Assembly (NCBI GenBank): GCA_964384215.1 | Contig: CAYLLB010000015.1 | Coordinates: forward strand, 1-64,000 | Direction of reading: 5' to 3' | Source: JAJFUV01 sp964384215 | GTDB taxonomy: Bacteria; Acidobacteriota; Terriglobia; Bryobacterales; Bryobacteraceae | DNA length: 64,000 nucleotides | Shown here: piece by piece, positions 1-9,056 of the stretch | Layout: each line of letters begins with the position of its first letter | Position numbering within the stretch: position 1 is the first letter of the stretch | Made by a program: the position numbers and the translations under genes | Notes under the pieces: model-generated | The model's database searches: none | The model's input: only the letters and a program-made list of their open reading frames with translations | Told to the model about the DNA's origin: nothing

Positions 1-704
1 GGGTCGTGAACCCTTAGCATCGACTCGCCGCGTATCACCCTTCACGCCGGCTGCAGCCGCCTGCCCCGATAAGAACGAGTTGAGCAAAGCCGGTACCGCA
101 CCTTCCGGGTAATCGTTGCAGTAATGCCGTGGGTTGCCTGTAGGACTGCCACCACGAACACACCTGCGGGCGCTGCGCGCAACCGTCCTGTAATGCGCGT
201 CCCGGAACTGGGATGTGACGTCTCGTCCGTCACCTGTCCAGCAACGGCCTCCGTCCGTTCCATAGCGTCCACTGCGAATCCATGGCGTCCTTTGCGCGAA
301 AGCTTCCTCATTAAGCACTTGAATCATCCCCTTTCGCGACGTGCGGGAAATCTACGTTCACAAACCTTATCTGGTTGATTCTGAACCATTTCCGGCACTT
401 TCCCTTCTTCCCGCCAGTTACAATCAATACGGAGCACAAATGTCTTCACTACGTCGCACGCAAGCCGCCCGTACCAGCGGATCTCTCTCCGGGAGTCCTG
501 TCACCCCCGAGAGCAAGGCCCTCCCCTCGCGCAACGCCCTTCGCCGTGGAATTCACGAAGGTTCGGCCGCCACCCGCTGGTGCCCCCCGGCTGCCAAACG
601 AACCCAACAAAGGCCTCCCTCTCTCGCCGCCGCAATAACCGGCGCGTCTATCAAGGTATGTGCGACAATGGGCCTTTAGCCTACGATTCAAGGATTCCCT
701 TCAC
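1..704. other. Leader region without a convincing gene
   Basis: About 700 bases precede the first clear gene. Short open frames exist on both strands, up to 112 codons, but they overlap one another. Their translations are rich in Arg, Pro and Ala, have no recognisable domain and show no good ribosome-binding site. I looked for tmRNA, RNase P, SRP RNA and tRNA signatures and recognised none. The stretch may be intergenic or the end of a gene that lies outside the window. Confidence 0.5.
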
Positions 705-1604
705 ATGAAATCAACGTTGTTTTGCGTCTGTTTCGCCTCGGCCGCGCTCTGGGCGCAGATTCCTCCGACAACTGCCGCGCCGCCCGCGGCCGCGATCACC
801 CCCGACACCGTCGTGGCCACCATCGATGGGAAGAAATTTACGGCCCGCGAAGTCAGCAAACTCGTCGGGGCTCTGCCTCCGCAGAATCAGCAGCACTTCG
901 CCAACGACCCTAAGGAGTTCCTGCGCCAGCGCGTGCTGCTCGAAAAGCTCTCCGCCATGGCTGAACAGAAGAAACTCGACCAGCAGAGCCCGTACAAAGA
1001 ACGCGTGGACTACAACCGGCAATTGATTCTTTCACAGGCCATGGTCGAGAACCAGTTCGAAAGCCTGCCGGCCCCCGAATCCGAGTGGAAGGCCTTCTAT
1101 GAGAAAAACAAAAGCATGTTCTCGGAAGCCAAGCTGCGGGTCATCTACATTCCATTCAACGTCCGCCCGAACGCCGCCGACCAGAGCGGGGCGAAACCGC
1201 TGACCGAAGCGGAAGCCAAAGCGCAGGCCGAGGCGGCGCTGGCGGAAATCCGCAAGGGAACCGATTTCGCCGAAGTCGTGAAGAAGTACTCGAAGGATCC
1301 CGTGTCCGCCGCCAAAGGTGGAGATTTCGGTTCTGTCAAGCGCTCCTCCGATCTTCCGCCCGACCTCAAGAACGCCATCTTTTCGACGAAGGCCGGCGAA
1401 ACATCGGCTCCGTTCCGCCACACCAATGGCTATTATCTGTTCAACGTCGTCGCCTATATAGACGCGACGTACGAACAGGTCAAGGGCGACGTCGAGCGGA
1501 TGGTGAGGCAGGAGAAGTTCAACACATGGCTGGAAGGTGTGAGGAACGGGATCGAAATCAAGGTCGAAAACGAGGCCTTCTTCGCCAAGCCCAAGGCCAA
1601 GTGA
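705..1604 (+). CDS. Secreted PpiC/parvulin-type peptidyl-prolyl isomerase
   Basis: 299 residues. The product is likely a periplasmic foldase that isomerises X-Pro bonds in exported or outer-membrane proteins (SurA/PrsA/PpiD group). Residues 1-17 form a signal peptide ending near LWA-QIP. Residues ~35-130 are a helical SurA-like chaperone segment containing FLRQRVLLEKL. Residues ~140-260 are a parvulin domain with the family pattern DFAEVVKKYSKDP followed by GGDFG and GYYLFNV. An ATG 45 bases upstream is in frame, but it would place charged residues before the signal peptide, so 705 is preferred. The stop overlaps a GTG of the next gene. It could equally be called a SurA N-terminal-domain protein. 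Confidence 0.9.
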   Translation: MKSTLFCVCFASAALWAQIPPTTAAPPAAAITPDTVVATIDGKKFTAREVSKLVGALPPQNQQHFANDPKEFLRQRVLLEKLSAMAEQKKLDQQSPYKERVDYNRQLILSQAMVENQFESLPAPESEWKAFYEKNKSMFSEAKLRVIYIPFNVRPNAADQSGAKPLTEAEAKAQAEAALAEIRKGTDFAEVVKKYSKDPVSAAKGGDFGSVKRSSDLPPDLKNAIFSTKAGETSAPFRHTNGYYLFNVVAYIDATYEQVKGDVERMVRQEKFNTWLEGVRNGIEIKVENEAFFAKPKAK

Positions 1605-2143
1605 CGGGCGGGCGCGCCGCGCTGGCAGGGATGGCAGTAAGGGGCGCGCCGCTACGCGTGCGTTTTCAACCGGAGTTGACGGCCTGGCGCGGCCGGCTGC
1701 TCGAATCGGACGAGCGCGGCCAACCGGTGCATGCGGCGTCGTTTATCCGGAAGCGTCTCGTCGTGCTGGATGCCGGACTGCGTCAGCGTCCCGGAGAACT
1801 CGTACGGATCCTCACGCATGAGCTGTCGCATTTCGCCTGGGTGCGCCTTGGCAACACAGTCCGGCGGAGTTGGGAAGACCTGCTCGCCAGGGAGATGCGC
1901 CGCCGGGCGCGGGGCGAGTTGGGATGGTCCGCTGAATTGCGCAAAGAGAAGCTCGCACCGGAAGACTGGCGGCGCCGTACGCGCCGGTGGCGCGAATACG
2001 CCTGCGAGAGCTTCTCCGACACAGCGGCCTGGCTGCGCGCCGGGCGCAGGGCGCATGACGAATTTACCCTGGCTGCCCGCTTTCGCGCAGTGAGAAAGCG
2101 CTGGTTCGCCGCTCATCTGGGCGGCCGTGCGGTCCCTATATAA
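1601..2143 (+). CDS. Small HExxH putative zinc metalloprotein
   Basis: About 180 residues from GTG 1601, which overlaps the upstream stop as GTGA. ATG 1631 is an alternative start giving 170 residues. The only recognisable motif is HELSH (codons at 1817-1831), the HExxH zinc site of gluzincin, SprT and ImmA-like peptidases. A Glu in CESFSDT downstream could be the third ligand. There is no signal peptide or membrane segment, and the protein is very rich in Arg and Trp. The reading frame is clean and sits tightly between two clear genes, which supports it being real. The substrate is unknown, and it may be a degenerate metallopeptidase. Confidence 0.65.
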   Translation: MTGGRAALAGMAVRGAPLRVRFQPELTAWRGRLLESDERGQPVHAASFIRKRLVVLDAGLRQRPGELVRILTHELSHFAWVRLGNTVRRSWEDLLAREMRRRARGELGWSAELRKEKLAPEDWRRRTRRWREYACESFSDTAAWLRAGRRAHDEFTLAARFRAVRKRWFAAHLGGRAVPI

Positions 2144-2144
2144 T
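2139..2144 (+). promoter_or_regulatory. Possible -10 element before the TlpA gene
   Basis: A perfect TATAAT overlaps the last codons and stop of the HExxH gene, 17 bases before the GTG of the thioredoxin-like gene. No good -35 box is visible at 16-18 bases spacing, so this is only a candidate secondary promoter. Confidence 0.3.
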
Positions 2145-2161
2145 CGGAAAGAGAGTCCCGA

Positions 2162-2752
2162 GTGATAATCCCTCGCAAATTCGTCCTGGGGAGCGTGCTG
2201 GCATGGCTTCTCTTCAACTTGGCGGCGTGTTCAAATCAGAAGACGACCGCGCGAGGCGCAATGAAGGCGCCCGAACTCCGTCAGATCGCGCCGGACTTCA
2301 CCTTGCGCGACGCCGAAGGCCGTCAGGTTTCGCTTTCCGACTATCGCGGCAAGGTCGTGCTCCTCAACTTCTGGGCGACCTGGTGCGGGCCTTGCCGTTT
2401 CGAGATTCCGTGGTTCGTCGACTTCGAGAGACAGTTCAAGGACCGCGGCTTCGCCGTGTTGGGCGTCTCGATGGACGAGGAAGGCTGGGACGCCGTAAGG
2501 CCGTACATCGCGCGCATGCGGGTGAACTATCGCGTGCTGATGGGTGACAGCATGGTATCGGACTTGTACGGCGGCGTGCGATCGCTGCCCACCAGTTTCC
2601 TGATCGACCGCGACGGACGCGTCGCGCGCGTGCACATCGGTTTGGTAAGCAGGAGCGAATATCAGAATGACATCAACGCGTTGCTGGATCAGTCTCACTC
2701 TGGTGACGGCGGCCCTGTCGCTGGCCGCGCTGCCGCTCGCGGCACAGAATAG
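2162..2752 (+). CDS. TlpA-like thioredoxin-fold lipoprotein
   Basis: 196 residues from a GTG start. An N-terminal lipoprotein signal ends in LAAC (Cys23), so the protein is probably anchored in the periplasm. Residues ~40-175 form an AhpC-TSA/Redoxin domain with FWATWCGPCRFE. Cys75 and Cys78 are the CxxC redox pair, and LPTSFLIDRDG supplies the usual cis-Pro region. The family acts in periplasmic disulfide reduction or cytochrome c maturation. The last ~28 codons (tail SHSGDGG...) overlap out of frame the signal peptide of the next gene. That tail follows the end of the thioredoxin fold and looks like read-through into the overlap. Confidence 0.92.
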   Translation: MIIPRKFVLGSVLAWLLFNLAACSNQKTTARGAMKAPELRQIAPDFTLRDAEGRQVSLSDYRGKVVLLNFWATWCGPCRFEIPWFVDFERQFKDRGFAVLGVSMDEEGWDAVRPYIARMRVNYRVLMGDSMVSDLYGGVRSLPTSFLIDRDGRVARVHIGLVSRSEYQNDINALLDQSHSGDGGPVAGRAAARGTE

Positions 2753-3152
2753 CCAGGTGCTTTCGGTCGCGCCGCCGCGCACCGTGATCGCAAGAAAGGG
2801 AGCACGTGCGGAGGTGAAGCTTGCCGTGTCCCTGCGCGAAGGCTATCACGTCAACAGCAACACTCCCAGCGAGGACTACCTGATCCCCATGAAGCTCACC
2901 TGGAACGCCGCGCCGCTCGAAGTCGAGGAGACGATCTTTCCGGCAGCGAAGCTCGAAAAGTACGACTTCGCTGACAAGCCGTTGTCGGTTTTCTCGGGCG
3001 ACTTCGAAATCCTCACCCGCTTCAGGACGCCTGCCAGCGCTCCCACGGGGACCACAGTGCTGACCGGGAAATTGCGCTACCAGGCCTGCACCTCCTCGAT
3101 GTGCCTGCCACCCAAGAGCGTCGAAGTGCGCCTGCCGGTGGACGTGCGGTAG
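2667..3152 (+). CDS. Exported DsbD alpha-domain-like protein
   Basis: 161 residues: signal peptide (~1-26, ending LAAQ), then one immunoglobulin-like domain matching the N-terminal domain of the thiol transporter DsbD. Cys141 and Cys146 lie in the typical YQACTSSMCLPP arrangement that shuttles electrons in DsbD. The membrane and C-terminal thioredoxin domains of DsbD are absent. The gene starts inside the TlpA gene with an 86-base out-of-frame overlap. This suggests the two proteins work as a pair, with TlpA as the thioredoxin partner. The electron donor is not in the window. Confidence 0.85.
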   Translation: MTSTRCWISLTLVTAALSLAALPLAAQNSQVLSVAPPRTVIARKGARAEVKLAVSLREGYHVNSNTPSEDYLIPMKLTWNAAPLEVEETIFPAAKLEKYDFADKPLSVFSGDFEILTRFRTPASAPTGTTVLTGKLRYQACTSSMCLPPKSVEVRLPVDVR

Positions 3153-3159
3153 ACTCCCC

Positions 3160-3990
3160 GTGCGCCGCCTGCTGATCCGGCCCGGTGGCATCGGCGATGT
3201 CATCACCTCGCTGCCGGCCTTGGAATCCCTGCGCGCCGGCTACACCGAAGTCTGGGTTCCCACGGCGCTCAGGCCGCTGGTGCGCTTCGCGGACCGTGTG
3301 GAGTCCATCGCGGACACGGGCCTCGACGGGTTCGGAATTCCGGACCGGGAACCTTCGCCCGGTCTCATCGAGCGGCTGGCCGGCTTCGATTCGATTGTCA
3401 GTTGGTACGGCGAGGCCCGCGAGGAGTTTCGAGCTGCTGTTGAAGCTCGGGGATTGCCGTTTCAGTTCTTCCCCGCCCTGCCAAGTATGGACGGCGCCCT
3501 GCACGCGGTGGATTACTTTCTCGCCCACGCCCGGCAGTCCGGCGGCCGGATCGTGGAGCCAATACCGCGCATTCGCTGTCCCGGTGGGCGGCGGGATTTC
3601 GGGGTAATCCACCCATTCTCCGGAAGCGCCCGGAAGAACTGGCCGCTCACGCGCTTTCGCGAGCTTGCTGATGTGCTCGATTCGCGGATACCGGTCGCAT
3701 GGTGCGCGGGCCCCGAGGAAGCGCTCGAAGGCGCGGTCCGTTTCGACGACCTTTACGAACTGGCCTGCTGGCTGGCTTCAGCGCGGATCTATGTGGGCAA
3801 CGATTCCGGCATCACACATCTGGCAGCCGCTGTGGGAACCCCGGTGGTGGCCCTGTTTGGAGTCACGAACCCGCGTGTGTGGGCGCCGCGCGGGCCGCGC
3901 GTGCGTGTGGTGGCCGCGGAAAGCATGGAGGACATCCAGCCGAACGCCGTCCTTGATGCGATCAACGAAATCCAGCGGATGCCAGCGTGA
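3160..3990 (+). CDS. Glycosyltransferase family 9 (heptosyltransferase-like)
   Basis: 276 residues from GTG 3160. It begins with RLLIRPGGIGDVITSLPAL, the GT9 nucleotide-sugar-transferase opening. The C-terminal GT9 signature is VGNDSGITHLAAAVGTPVVALFG. Family members such as WaaC, WaaF and WaaQ add heptose or related sugars to LPS cores using an ADP-activated donor. The protein is shorter than WaaC (~320 residues) because the central linker is reduced. It starts seven bases after the DsbD-alpha gene. Its 3' end overlaps the convergent GT-C gene by 29 bases. The acceptor is unknown. Confidence 0.88.
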   Translation: MRRLLIRPGGIGDVITSLPALESLRAGYTEVWVPTALRPLVRFADRVESIADTGLDGFGIPDREPSPGLIERLAGFDSIVSWYGEAREEFRAAVEARGLPFQFFPALPSMDGALHAVDYFLAHARQSGGRIVEPIPRIRCPGGRRDFGVIHPFSGSARKNWPLTRFRELADVLDSRIPVAWCAGPEEALEGAVRFDDLYELACWLASARIYVGNDSGITHLAAAVGTPVVALFGVTNPRVWAPRGPRVRVVAAESMEDIQPNAVLDAINEIQRMPA

Positions 3991-5884
3991 TGCCCAACTG
4001 CCGGTGGTCGCCCGGCACGCTGAAGCTCCTGTCGACGGCGATGGTAAGCGTGACGCTGGGCGAGCGGGCCTCGATGTTCAGCGAGCGCAGCGTGTAAGTT
4101 CCCGGCGTCTCATAGCTGGCCTGCGCCACCAACTCGTTGTCCACGTAAAGCGACACCTGCCGCGCGGGAGCCGGACCGGGTATGCTGAAGGTCACCTCGA
4201 CAGGCTTGGGCTTTTCGGGCCTTTTTAGTAAGATTACCGCCTTCTCACCCATCCAGCGCCACGCGCTCTGCTCCAGGTCGTAGATCCCGCTGACGATCTG
4301 CTGCGCTGCCTCCGGTGCGTTCATCGGCAGGAACTCGGCCACGGGTTGGCGCTCTATCACCACCTGCGCGGTCACTTCGTCCACCGGGCCGGTACTGACA
4401 TCGAACGGACGCAAACCGAGCGAGGAGGTTGAGTAAGCCGAACGCGCGCCGAGTCCGATCAGGCGCAGGGGCAGCGTGGGCTGGATCCCGGCCGACATGA
4501 CCGGCGCCAGAACGCCGCCGCCGGTGGTGAACGGGATGGGGAAGCCCAGGCGGCTGCCCACGACGTAATCGCCGGGCCGCACGGCCTGGCCTCGAACCAG
4601 AGGGAGGCCGCCTTCCGACTCCAGGTAGAATCGCAGACCCCATTCGCCGTTGATCCACACGCGCCCTGTAGGGGACTGCTTCCTGAATTCACTGGCGAAG
4701 ACGCGGTAGCCGTCCCAATGCTGGTAGTTCACCCAAGCCAGCGCCAGCGCGAAAGCGCACTGCACGGCGCAAACCGGCACGGCCCATCGCGGATGCCGGT
4801 CGAAGACGCGAGCGCCAAGCAGCGCCAGCGGCGCAACCATGGGCAGCAGGTAGCGCGCCGAGCCGGCAAAGAACAGAACCACCGCAGCCGCAAAAAACAG
4901 AACGATCCAAGCCGCCAGGAAGCGGGCGTCCGCGTCCGCGTCTTTCAACGCCCGGCGCGCGCAATCGATCAGGATGAGAGCGCCAACGCCGAAAGAGAGC
5001 CAGAACAGCGGGTGGAGGTCGAGCGCCATTGCGCAGCCTGCAAGCACCAGCGCGACCACGCCCTCGATGCGGTTCCAGAACGCCGCCACGGCCAAGAGCG
5101 GGAACAGCATCCAACCGGTGTGGGCGACAAGCGCCGCGGCGCTGGAAGCCTTGGCCGCAATCGCCTGGAAGCCGTAAGTCTGGAAGTAGGAGAACAACAC
5201 GCCGGCCGGCACGGAACCGCTCGATGCGCGCTCATATAACTGCCACACGATAAGCGCCGCTGGCGCCGCCAATAGCACCACCCAGGCAGGCCACCACTTG
5301 CGGTCCTTCAGCCAGATGTAGACGGCCAAAACAGGCACCAGCAGCACAGCCTGATACGCGCCCATGGCCGCCAGCGCCGACGCCAGGACGAACCCGGCGA
5401 GCCAGGCCCAGGAGCGCCGGTCGATGGCCTTCACCGCCAAGGCCACTGCCGCCAGCCAGAACGCCAGAAACGGGACGTCGGCTTCGAAGGAATTCCCGTT
5501 AACCACAAACGCGGGAGTGAACAGGAACAGCGCCGTGGCGAGCACGGGCCGCGTGGTAAAGCGCTTAGCCAGCGACCAAACGCTGGCGGCGGCGATCAGA
5601 GAGAACAGGATGTAAGCCGCGTGGAACGGAACTTCGTACACATCGCCGAACAGGGCCAGCAGAGCGGCCAGCGCCCAGGCATTCAACGGCGGATGTGGGT
5701 GGCCGCGCATGTCCACCATGTCGCCGAGGAACACGTAGCTGCCATGATTGGGGTGCGCGGGATCGATCTGCGCGTGCTGCGCGCCGGCTAGGTAATACAC
5801 GTCGTCGCCCTGTATGGCCTGGTCCAGGAACGGCAGCCGGATCAGCAGCACCAGGGCCAGGACGATGAGGAAGCCGTAACGCAT
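3962..5884 (-). CDS. GT-C fold membrane glycosyltransferase (GT39/ArnT-like)
   Basis: 640 residues with about ten to twelve hydrophobic segments up to residue ~380, then a soluble C-terminal region. The first loop has QGDDVYYLAGAQ, with the acidic pair typical of the first periplasmic loop of GT39/GT83 enzymes, which move sugars from polyprenyl-phosphate donors at the outer membrane leaflet. The ATG at 5884 shares its A with the TGA stop of gcvPB (TGATG), so the start is well supported and translation is probably coupled. A TTG one codon upstream is less likely. Linkage to glycine cleavage genes has no obvious functional reason. The sugar and acceptor are unknown. Confidence 0.85.
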   Translation of the reverse strand: MRYGFLIVLALVLLIRLPFLDQAIQGDDVYYLAGAQHAQIDPAHPNHGSYVFLGDMVDMRGHPHPPLNAWALAALLALFGDVYEVPFHAAYILFSLIAAASVWSLAKRFTTRPVLATALFLFTPAFVVNGNSFEADVPFLAFWLAAVALAVKAIDRRSWAWLAGFVLASALAAMGAYQAVLLVPVLAVYIWLKDRKWWPAWVVLLAAPAALIVWQLYERASSGSVPAGVLFSYFQTYGFQAIAAKASSAAALVAHTGWMLFPLLAVAAFWNRIEGVVALVLAGCAMALDLHPLFWLSFGVGALILIDCARRALKDADADARFLAAWIVLFFAAAVVLFFAGSARYLLPMVAPLALLGARVFDRHPRWAVPVCAVQCAFALALAWVNYQHWDGYRVFASEFRKQSPTGRVWINGEWGLRFYLESEGGLPLVRGQAVRPGDYVVGSRLGFPIPFTTGGGVLAPVMSAGIQPTLPLRLIGLGARSAYSTSSLGLRPFDVSTGPVDEVTAQVVIERQPVAEFLPMNAPEAAQQIVSGIYDLEQSAWRWMGEKAVILLKRPEKPKPVEVTFSIPGPAPARQVSLYVDNELVAQASYETPGTYTLRSLNIEARSPSVTLTIAVDRSFSVPGDHRQLGITLASAGFR

Positions 5885-7359
5885 CAAGGATGCCAGCGTA
5901 ACACGGGCTTGCGCGCCGCGGCCACCTCATCCACCCGGCCGATGCGGGTCGAATGGGGCGCCGTCAGCACCTGCTCGGGATTCTCTTCCACTTCCGCGGC
6001 GATGGAGATCAGAGCGTCGATAAACAGGTCCAGTTCGCGCTTGCTCTCGCTCTCGGTCGGTTCGATCATCATGGCGCCGTGCACGATGAGCGGAAAACTC
6101 ACCGTGTAGGGGTGGAAGCCGTAATCGATGAGCCGCTTGGCGATGTCGCCGGTCTTCACGCCGCGGGCGGCCTGCCGCGAGTCGCTGAACACGCACTCGT
6201 GCAGGGTCGGCGCGTCGTGGGGCAGGTCGTAGTGCGCCTCCAAACGCGCGCGGACGTAATTGGCGTTGAGCACCGCGTCCATGGTGGCCTTGGCAAGGCC
6301 GTCTCCGCCGTAAGCCAGGATGTAAGCCAGCGCGCGCACCATCACACCAAAATTGCCATAGAAGGCCCGGACGCGGCCGATCGACTGTGGACGCGCAAAA
6401 TCGAAGCGCCACTGGCCGGCTTCCGCTCTGAGACGGGGCACCGGCAGGAAGGGTTCGATTTCCTTCTTCACTGCCACGGGGCCGGAACCGGGGCCGCCTC
6501 CTCCGTGCGGCGTCGAGAACGTTTTGTGCAGGTTCAGGTGCATCACGTCGACGCCGAAATCGCCGGGGCGCGCCACGCCCACCAGCGCGTTCATGTTGGC
6601 GCCGTCCATGTACATCAACGCGCCCTTTTCGTGCAGGATGGCGGCGGCGCGCGCGATGTTCTCCTCGAAAACGCCGAGGGTATTCGGATTGGTGACCATC
6701 AATGCGGCCACATCTTCTGTGACGGCGCGCGACAGCACGTCGAGATCGATCACGCCCCGTTCGTTCGACTTGATGCTCTCGACGACGTAGCCTGCCATGG
6801 CCGAGGTAGCCGGATTCGTGCCGTGCGCCGAGTCCGGAACCAGGATTCTTTTCCGCGGATTCCCGCGCGCGGTGAGTGCCGCGCGGACCAGCAGGATCCC
6901 GGTCAGTTCGCCGTGCGCTCCCGCGGCGGGCTGCAGCGTCACGGCGTCCATGCCGGTAATTTCGGCCAGCGCGGCTTCCAGGCGGGCCATGATTTCCATG
7001 GCGCCTTGCGAGAGCGCTTCCGGTTGGTAAGGGTGCGCCCAGGCCAAGCCCTCGAACCCCGCGACCCGCTCGTTGATCCTGGGATTGTATTTCATGGTGC
7101 AGGACCCGAGCGGGTACATGCCGAGGTCGATCGAATAGTTCCAGGTGGACAGGCGCGAAAAATGGCGCACCAACTCCACCTCACTTACTTCGGGGAAACC
7201 CGGGATTTCGTCGCGAACGTTCGCCGCGCCCAGAACTCCAGCCGGATCGACGGCGGGCACGTCCAGCGCAGGCAACTGATAGGCGCGCTTGCCTGGCGAG
7301 CTGACTTCGAACAGCAGCGGTTCGTTCTGCGTGATGTGCGGGCTGACTTTGCGAATCAT
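5884..7359 (-). CDS. gcvPB: Glycine dehydrogenase (decarboxylating) subunit 2
   Basis: 491 residues, normal length for the split P-protein. With GcvPA it forms the PLP enzyme that decarboxylates glycine and transfers aminomethyl to the lipoyl group of GcvH. The PLP lysine is Lys279 in HLNLHKTFS, followed by the glycine-rich TPHGGGGPGSGP loop. The start overlaps the gcvPA stop (ATGA), and the stop overlaps the ATG of the GT-C gene. Two-subunit P-proteins are common in Acidobacteria, Firmicutes and archaea, in contrast to the fused GcvP of E. coli. Confidence 0.97.
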   Translation of the reverse strand: MIRKVSPHITQNEPLLFEVSSPGKRAYQLPALDVPAVDPAGVLGAANVRDEIPGFPEVSEVELVRHFSRLSTWNYSIDLGMYPLGSCTMKYNPRINERVAGFEGLAWAHPYQPEALSQGAMEIMARLEAALAEITGMDAVTLQPAAGAHGELTGILLVRAALTARGNPRKRILVPDSAHGTNPATSAMAGYVVESIKSNERGVIDLDVLSRAVTEDVAALMVTNPNTLGVFEENIARAAAILHEKGALMYMDGANMNALVGVARPGDFGVDVMHLNLHKTFSTPHGGGGPGSGPVAVKKEIEPFLPVPRLRAEAGQWRFDFARPQSIGRVRAFYGNFGVMVRALAYILAYGGDGLAKATMDAVLNANYVRARLEAHYDLPHDAPTLHECVFSDSRQAARGVKTGDIAKRLIDYGFHPYTVSFPLIVHGAMMIEPTESESKRELDLFIDALISIAAEVEENPEQVLTAPHSTRIGRVDEVAAARKPVLRWHP

Positions 7360-8672
7360 TGGGCGAGCGCCTCCGCCAGTATGTCCATGTCCTCGCGCCG
7401 GCTCATTTCGGTGGCGCAGACGAGCATGGAATTGCCAAGTTCGGGGTAAAAACGCCCCAAAGGCAAGCCGCCAATAATCTTGCGGTCAAGCAACGCCTGG
7501 TTGACCTCCTCCGGCGGGCGGGCACCAGTCCGGACCACGAATTCATTGAAGAACGGACCATTGAAGCGGCGCTTTACGCGTCCCGCGAGGTAGTGGGCCT
7601 TGGCGAGGTTCTGCCCGGCGAGTTCGCGCAGACCCTGCTTGCCGTAAACAGCCATGAACACCGTGGCCATCAGCGCGACCAGCGCCTGGTTGGTGCAGAT
7701 GTTCGAGGTCGCCTTCTCGCGGCGGATATGTTGCTCACGGGTAGCCAGCGTGAGGCAATACGCGCGGTTGCCCCGCGAGTCTTTCGTCTCGCCTACCAGG
7801 CGGCCGGGCAGTTGCCGCATGTAGCGCTCGCGCGTGGCGATGACGCCCGCGTAAGGTCCGCCGAAGCTCGGCGAGATGGCGAACGACTGCAATTCCCCGG
7901 CGGCGATGTCCGTTCCGGCGCAGGGCTGGAGCAGGCCCAGGGAAACCGCTTCCGTGAAGATGTGAATGAGCAAAGCGCCCTTCGAGTGCGCCAGTTCCGC
8001 GTACTGGTTCAGATCTTCCACCACGCCGAAGAAGTTCGGCGATTGGACGATGACGGCGGCAGTGGAGGAATCGAGTTTCCGGGCGAGATCCTCCGGTGCG
8101 GAAGCGCCCGTTTCCGGATCGTACCCGAACTCTTCGATCGCCAGTTTCTGATTGGCCGCGTACGTTGCCAGCACCTGCCGGTACTCCGGATGCACGGCGC
8201 GCGAGACCACCACGTGGCTACGCCCCGTGATGCGCGAAGCCATCATGGCGGCTTCAGGCACCGAGGTGGAGCCGTCGTACATTGACGCGTTGGCAGCGTC
8301 CATGCCTGTCAATTGGCAAAGCATGGTCTGAAACTCGAAGATCGACGTCAGCGTTCCCTGCGAGATCTCCGCCTGGTAGGGGGTATACGAGGTAAGGAAT
8401 TCTCCGCGCGAAACGATGGTGTCCACCATGACGGGCCGGTAGTGCAGATAGGAACCGGCGCCAAGAAAACAGGCATAGCCAACCGCCGCGTCCGCCGCCC
8501 GATCCTTGAAGTACCCGGCAATCTCGTATTCGGACAGGCCCGGCGGCAGGTTGAGGCTCCGCCCGAGTCTCAGTTCGGAAGGAATGGAAGCGAACAGGTC
8601 CTCCATCCTCTGAACGCCGCAGACGTTCAGCATCTCGCGGCGTTCGGCGTCAGATTTCGGCAGATACCTCAC
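7356..8672 (-). CDS. gcvPA: Glycine dehydrogenase (decarboxylating) subunit 1
   Basis: 438 residues starting at GTG 8672, which overlaps the gcvH stop (GTGA). The N-terminal MRYLPKSDAERREML and the conserved AYTPYQAEI-like segment (here SYTPYQAEISQGTL) identify the alpha-type subunit of the split P-protein. It lacks the PLP lysine, which GcvPB supplies. It lies third in the operon gcvT-gcvH-gcvPA-gcvPB, and every junction is an overlap or a one-base gap, so the four proteins are probably made in step. Confidence 0.97.
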   Translation of the reverse strand: MRYLPKSDAERREMLNVCGVQRMEDLFASIPSELRLGRSLNLPPGLSEYEIAGYFKDRAADAAVGYACFLGAGSYLHYRPVMVDTIVSRGEFLTSYTPYQAEISQGTLTSIFEFQTMLCQLTGMDAANASMYDGSTSVPEAAMMASRITGRSHVVVSRAVHPEYRQVLATYAANQKLAIEEFGYDPETGASAPEDLARKLDSSTAAVIVQSPNFFGVVEDLNQYAELAHSKGALLIHIFTEAVSLGLLQPCAGTDIAAGELQSFAISPSFGGPYAGVIATRERYMRQLPGRLVGETKDSRGNRAYCLTLATREQHIRREKATSNICTNQALVALMATVFMAVYGKQGLRELAGQNLAKAHYLAGRVKRRFNGPFFNEFVVRTGARPPEEVNQALLDRKIIGGLPLGRFYPELGNSMLVCATEMSRREDMDILAEALAQ

Positions 8673-9055
8673 TCGCCTTCCGCCTCGACGTGCTCTTGAT
8701 AAGCGCCGGCATCCAGCAGGGCGTCCAACTCATCGGGTTGGCTGAGCCGCAGCTTCACCAGCCAGGCTTCGCCGTGCGGATCCTCGTTGATCTTTTCGGG
8801 CGCATCGGCCAGCGTTTCGTTGACCTCGATCACCTCGCCGGAAACCGGGGCGTAAATGTCGGAAACGGCCTTGACGCTTTCGACCGAGCCGAGCGCGTCG
8901 CCTTGCGCGACCGTGGCGCCCACTTTCGGGAGGTCAACGTAAACGATGTCGCCGAGTTCCTTCTGCGCGTGAAATGTGATGCCGACGGTGCCAGTGTCTC
9001 CATCGGCCGAAACCCACTCGTGCTCTTTTGTATAACGGTAATTCTCCGGGTACAT
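8669..9055 (-). CDS. gcvH: Glycine cleavage system H protein
   Basis: 128 residues from ATG 9055. The open frame extends 17 codons upstream, but ATG 9055 follows a clear Shine-Dalgarno and gives the family-typical N-terminus MYPENYRYTKEHEWV. This is the lipoyl carrier of the glycine cleavage complex. The lipoylated lysine is Lys62 in GSVESVKAVS. Length and the C-terminal ...LVKLRLSQPDELD.LLDA pattern are normal. Confidence 0.97.
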   Translation of the reverse strand: MYPENYRYTKEHEWVSADGDTGTVGITFHAQKELGDIVYVDLPKVGATVAQGDALGSVESVKAVSDIYAPVSGEVIEVNETLADAPEKINEDPHGEAWLVKLRLSQPDELDALLDAGAYQEHVEAEGE

Positions 9056-9056
9056 A

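Noticed and set aside
1..704. Possible structural RNA gene
   Set aside because: Checked for tmRNA, RNase P, SRP and tRNA hallmarks on both strands and found none.
5953..7449. 498-codon frame antisense to gcvPB
   Set aside because: The opposite strand encodes an unmistakable GcvPB; the antisense translation is His, Arg and Gly rich and low in structure.
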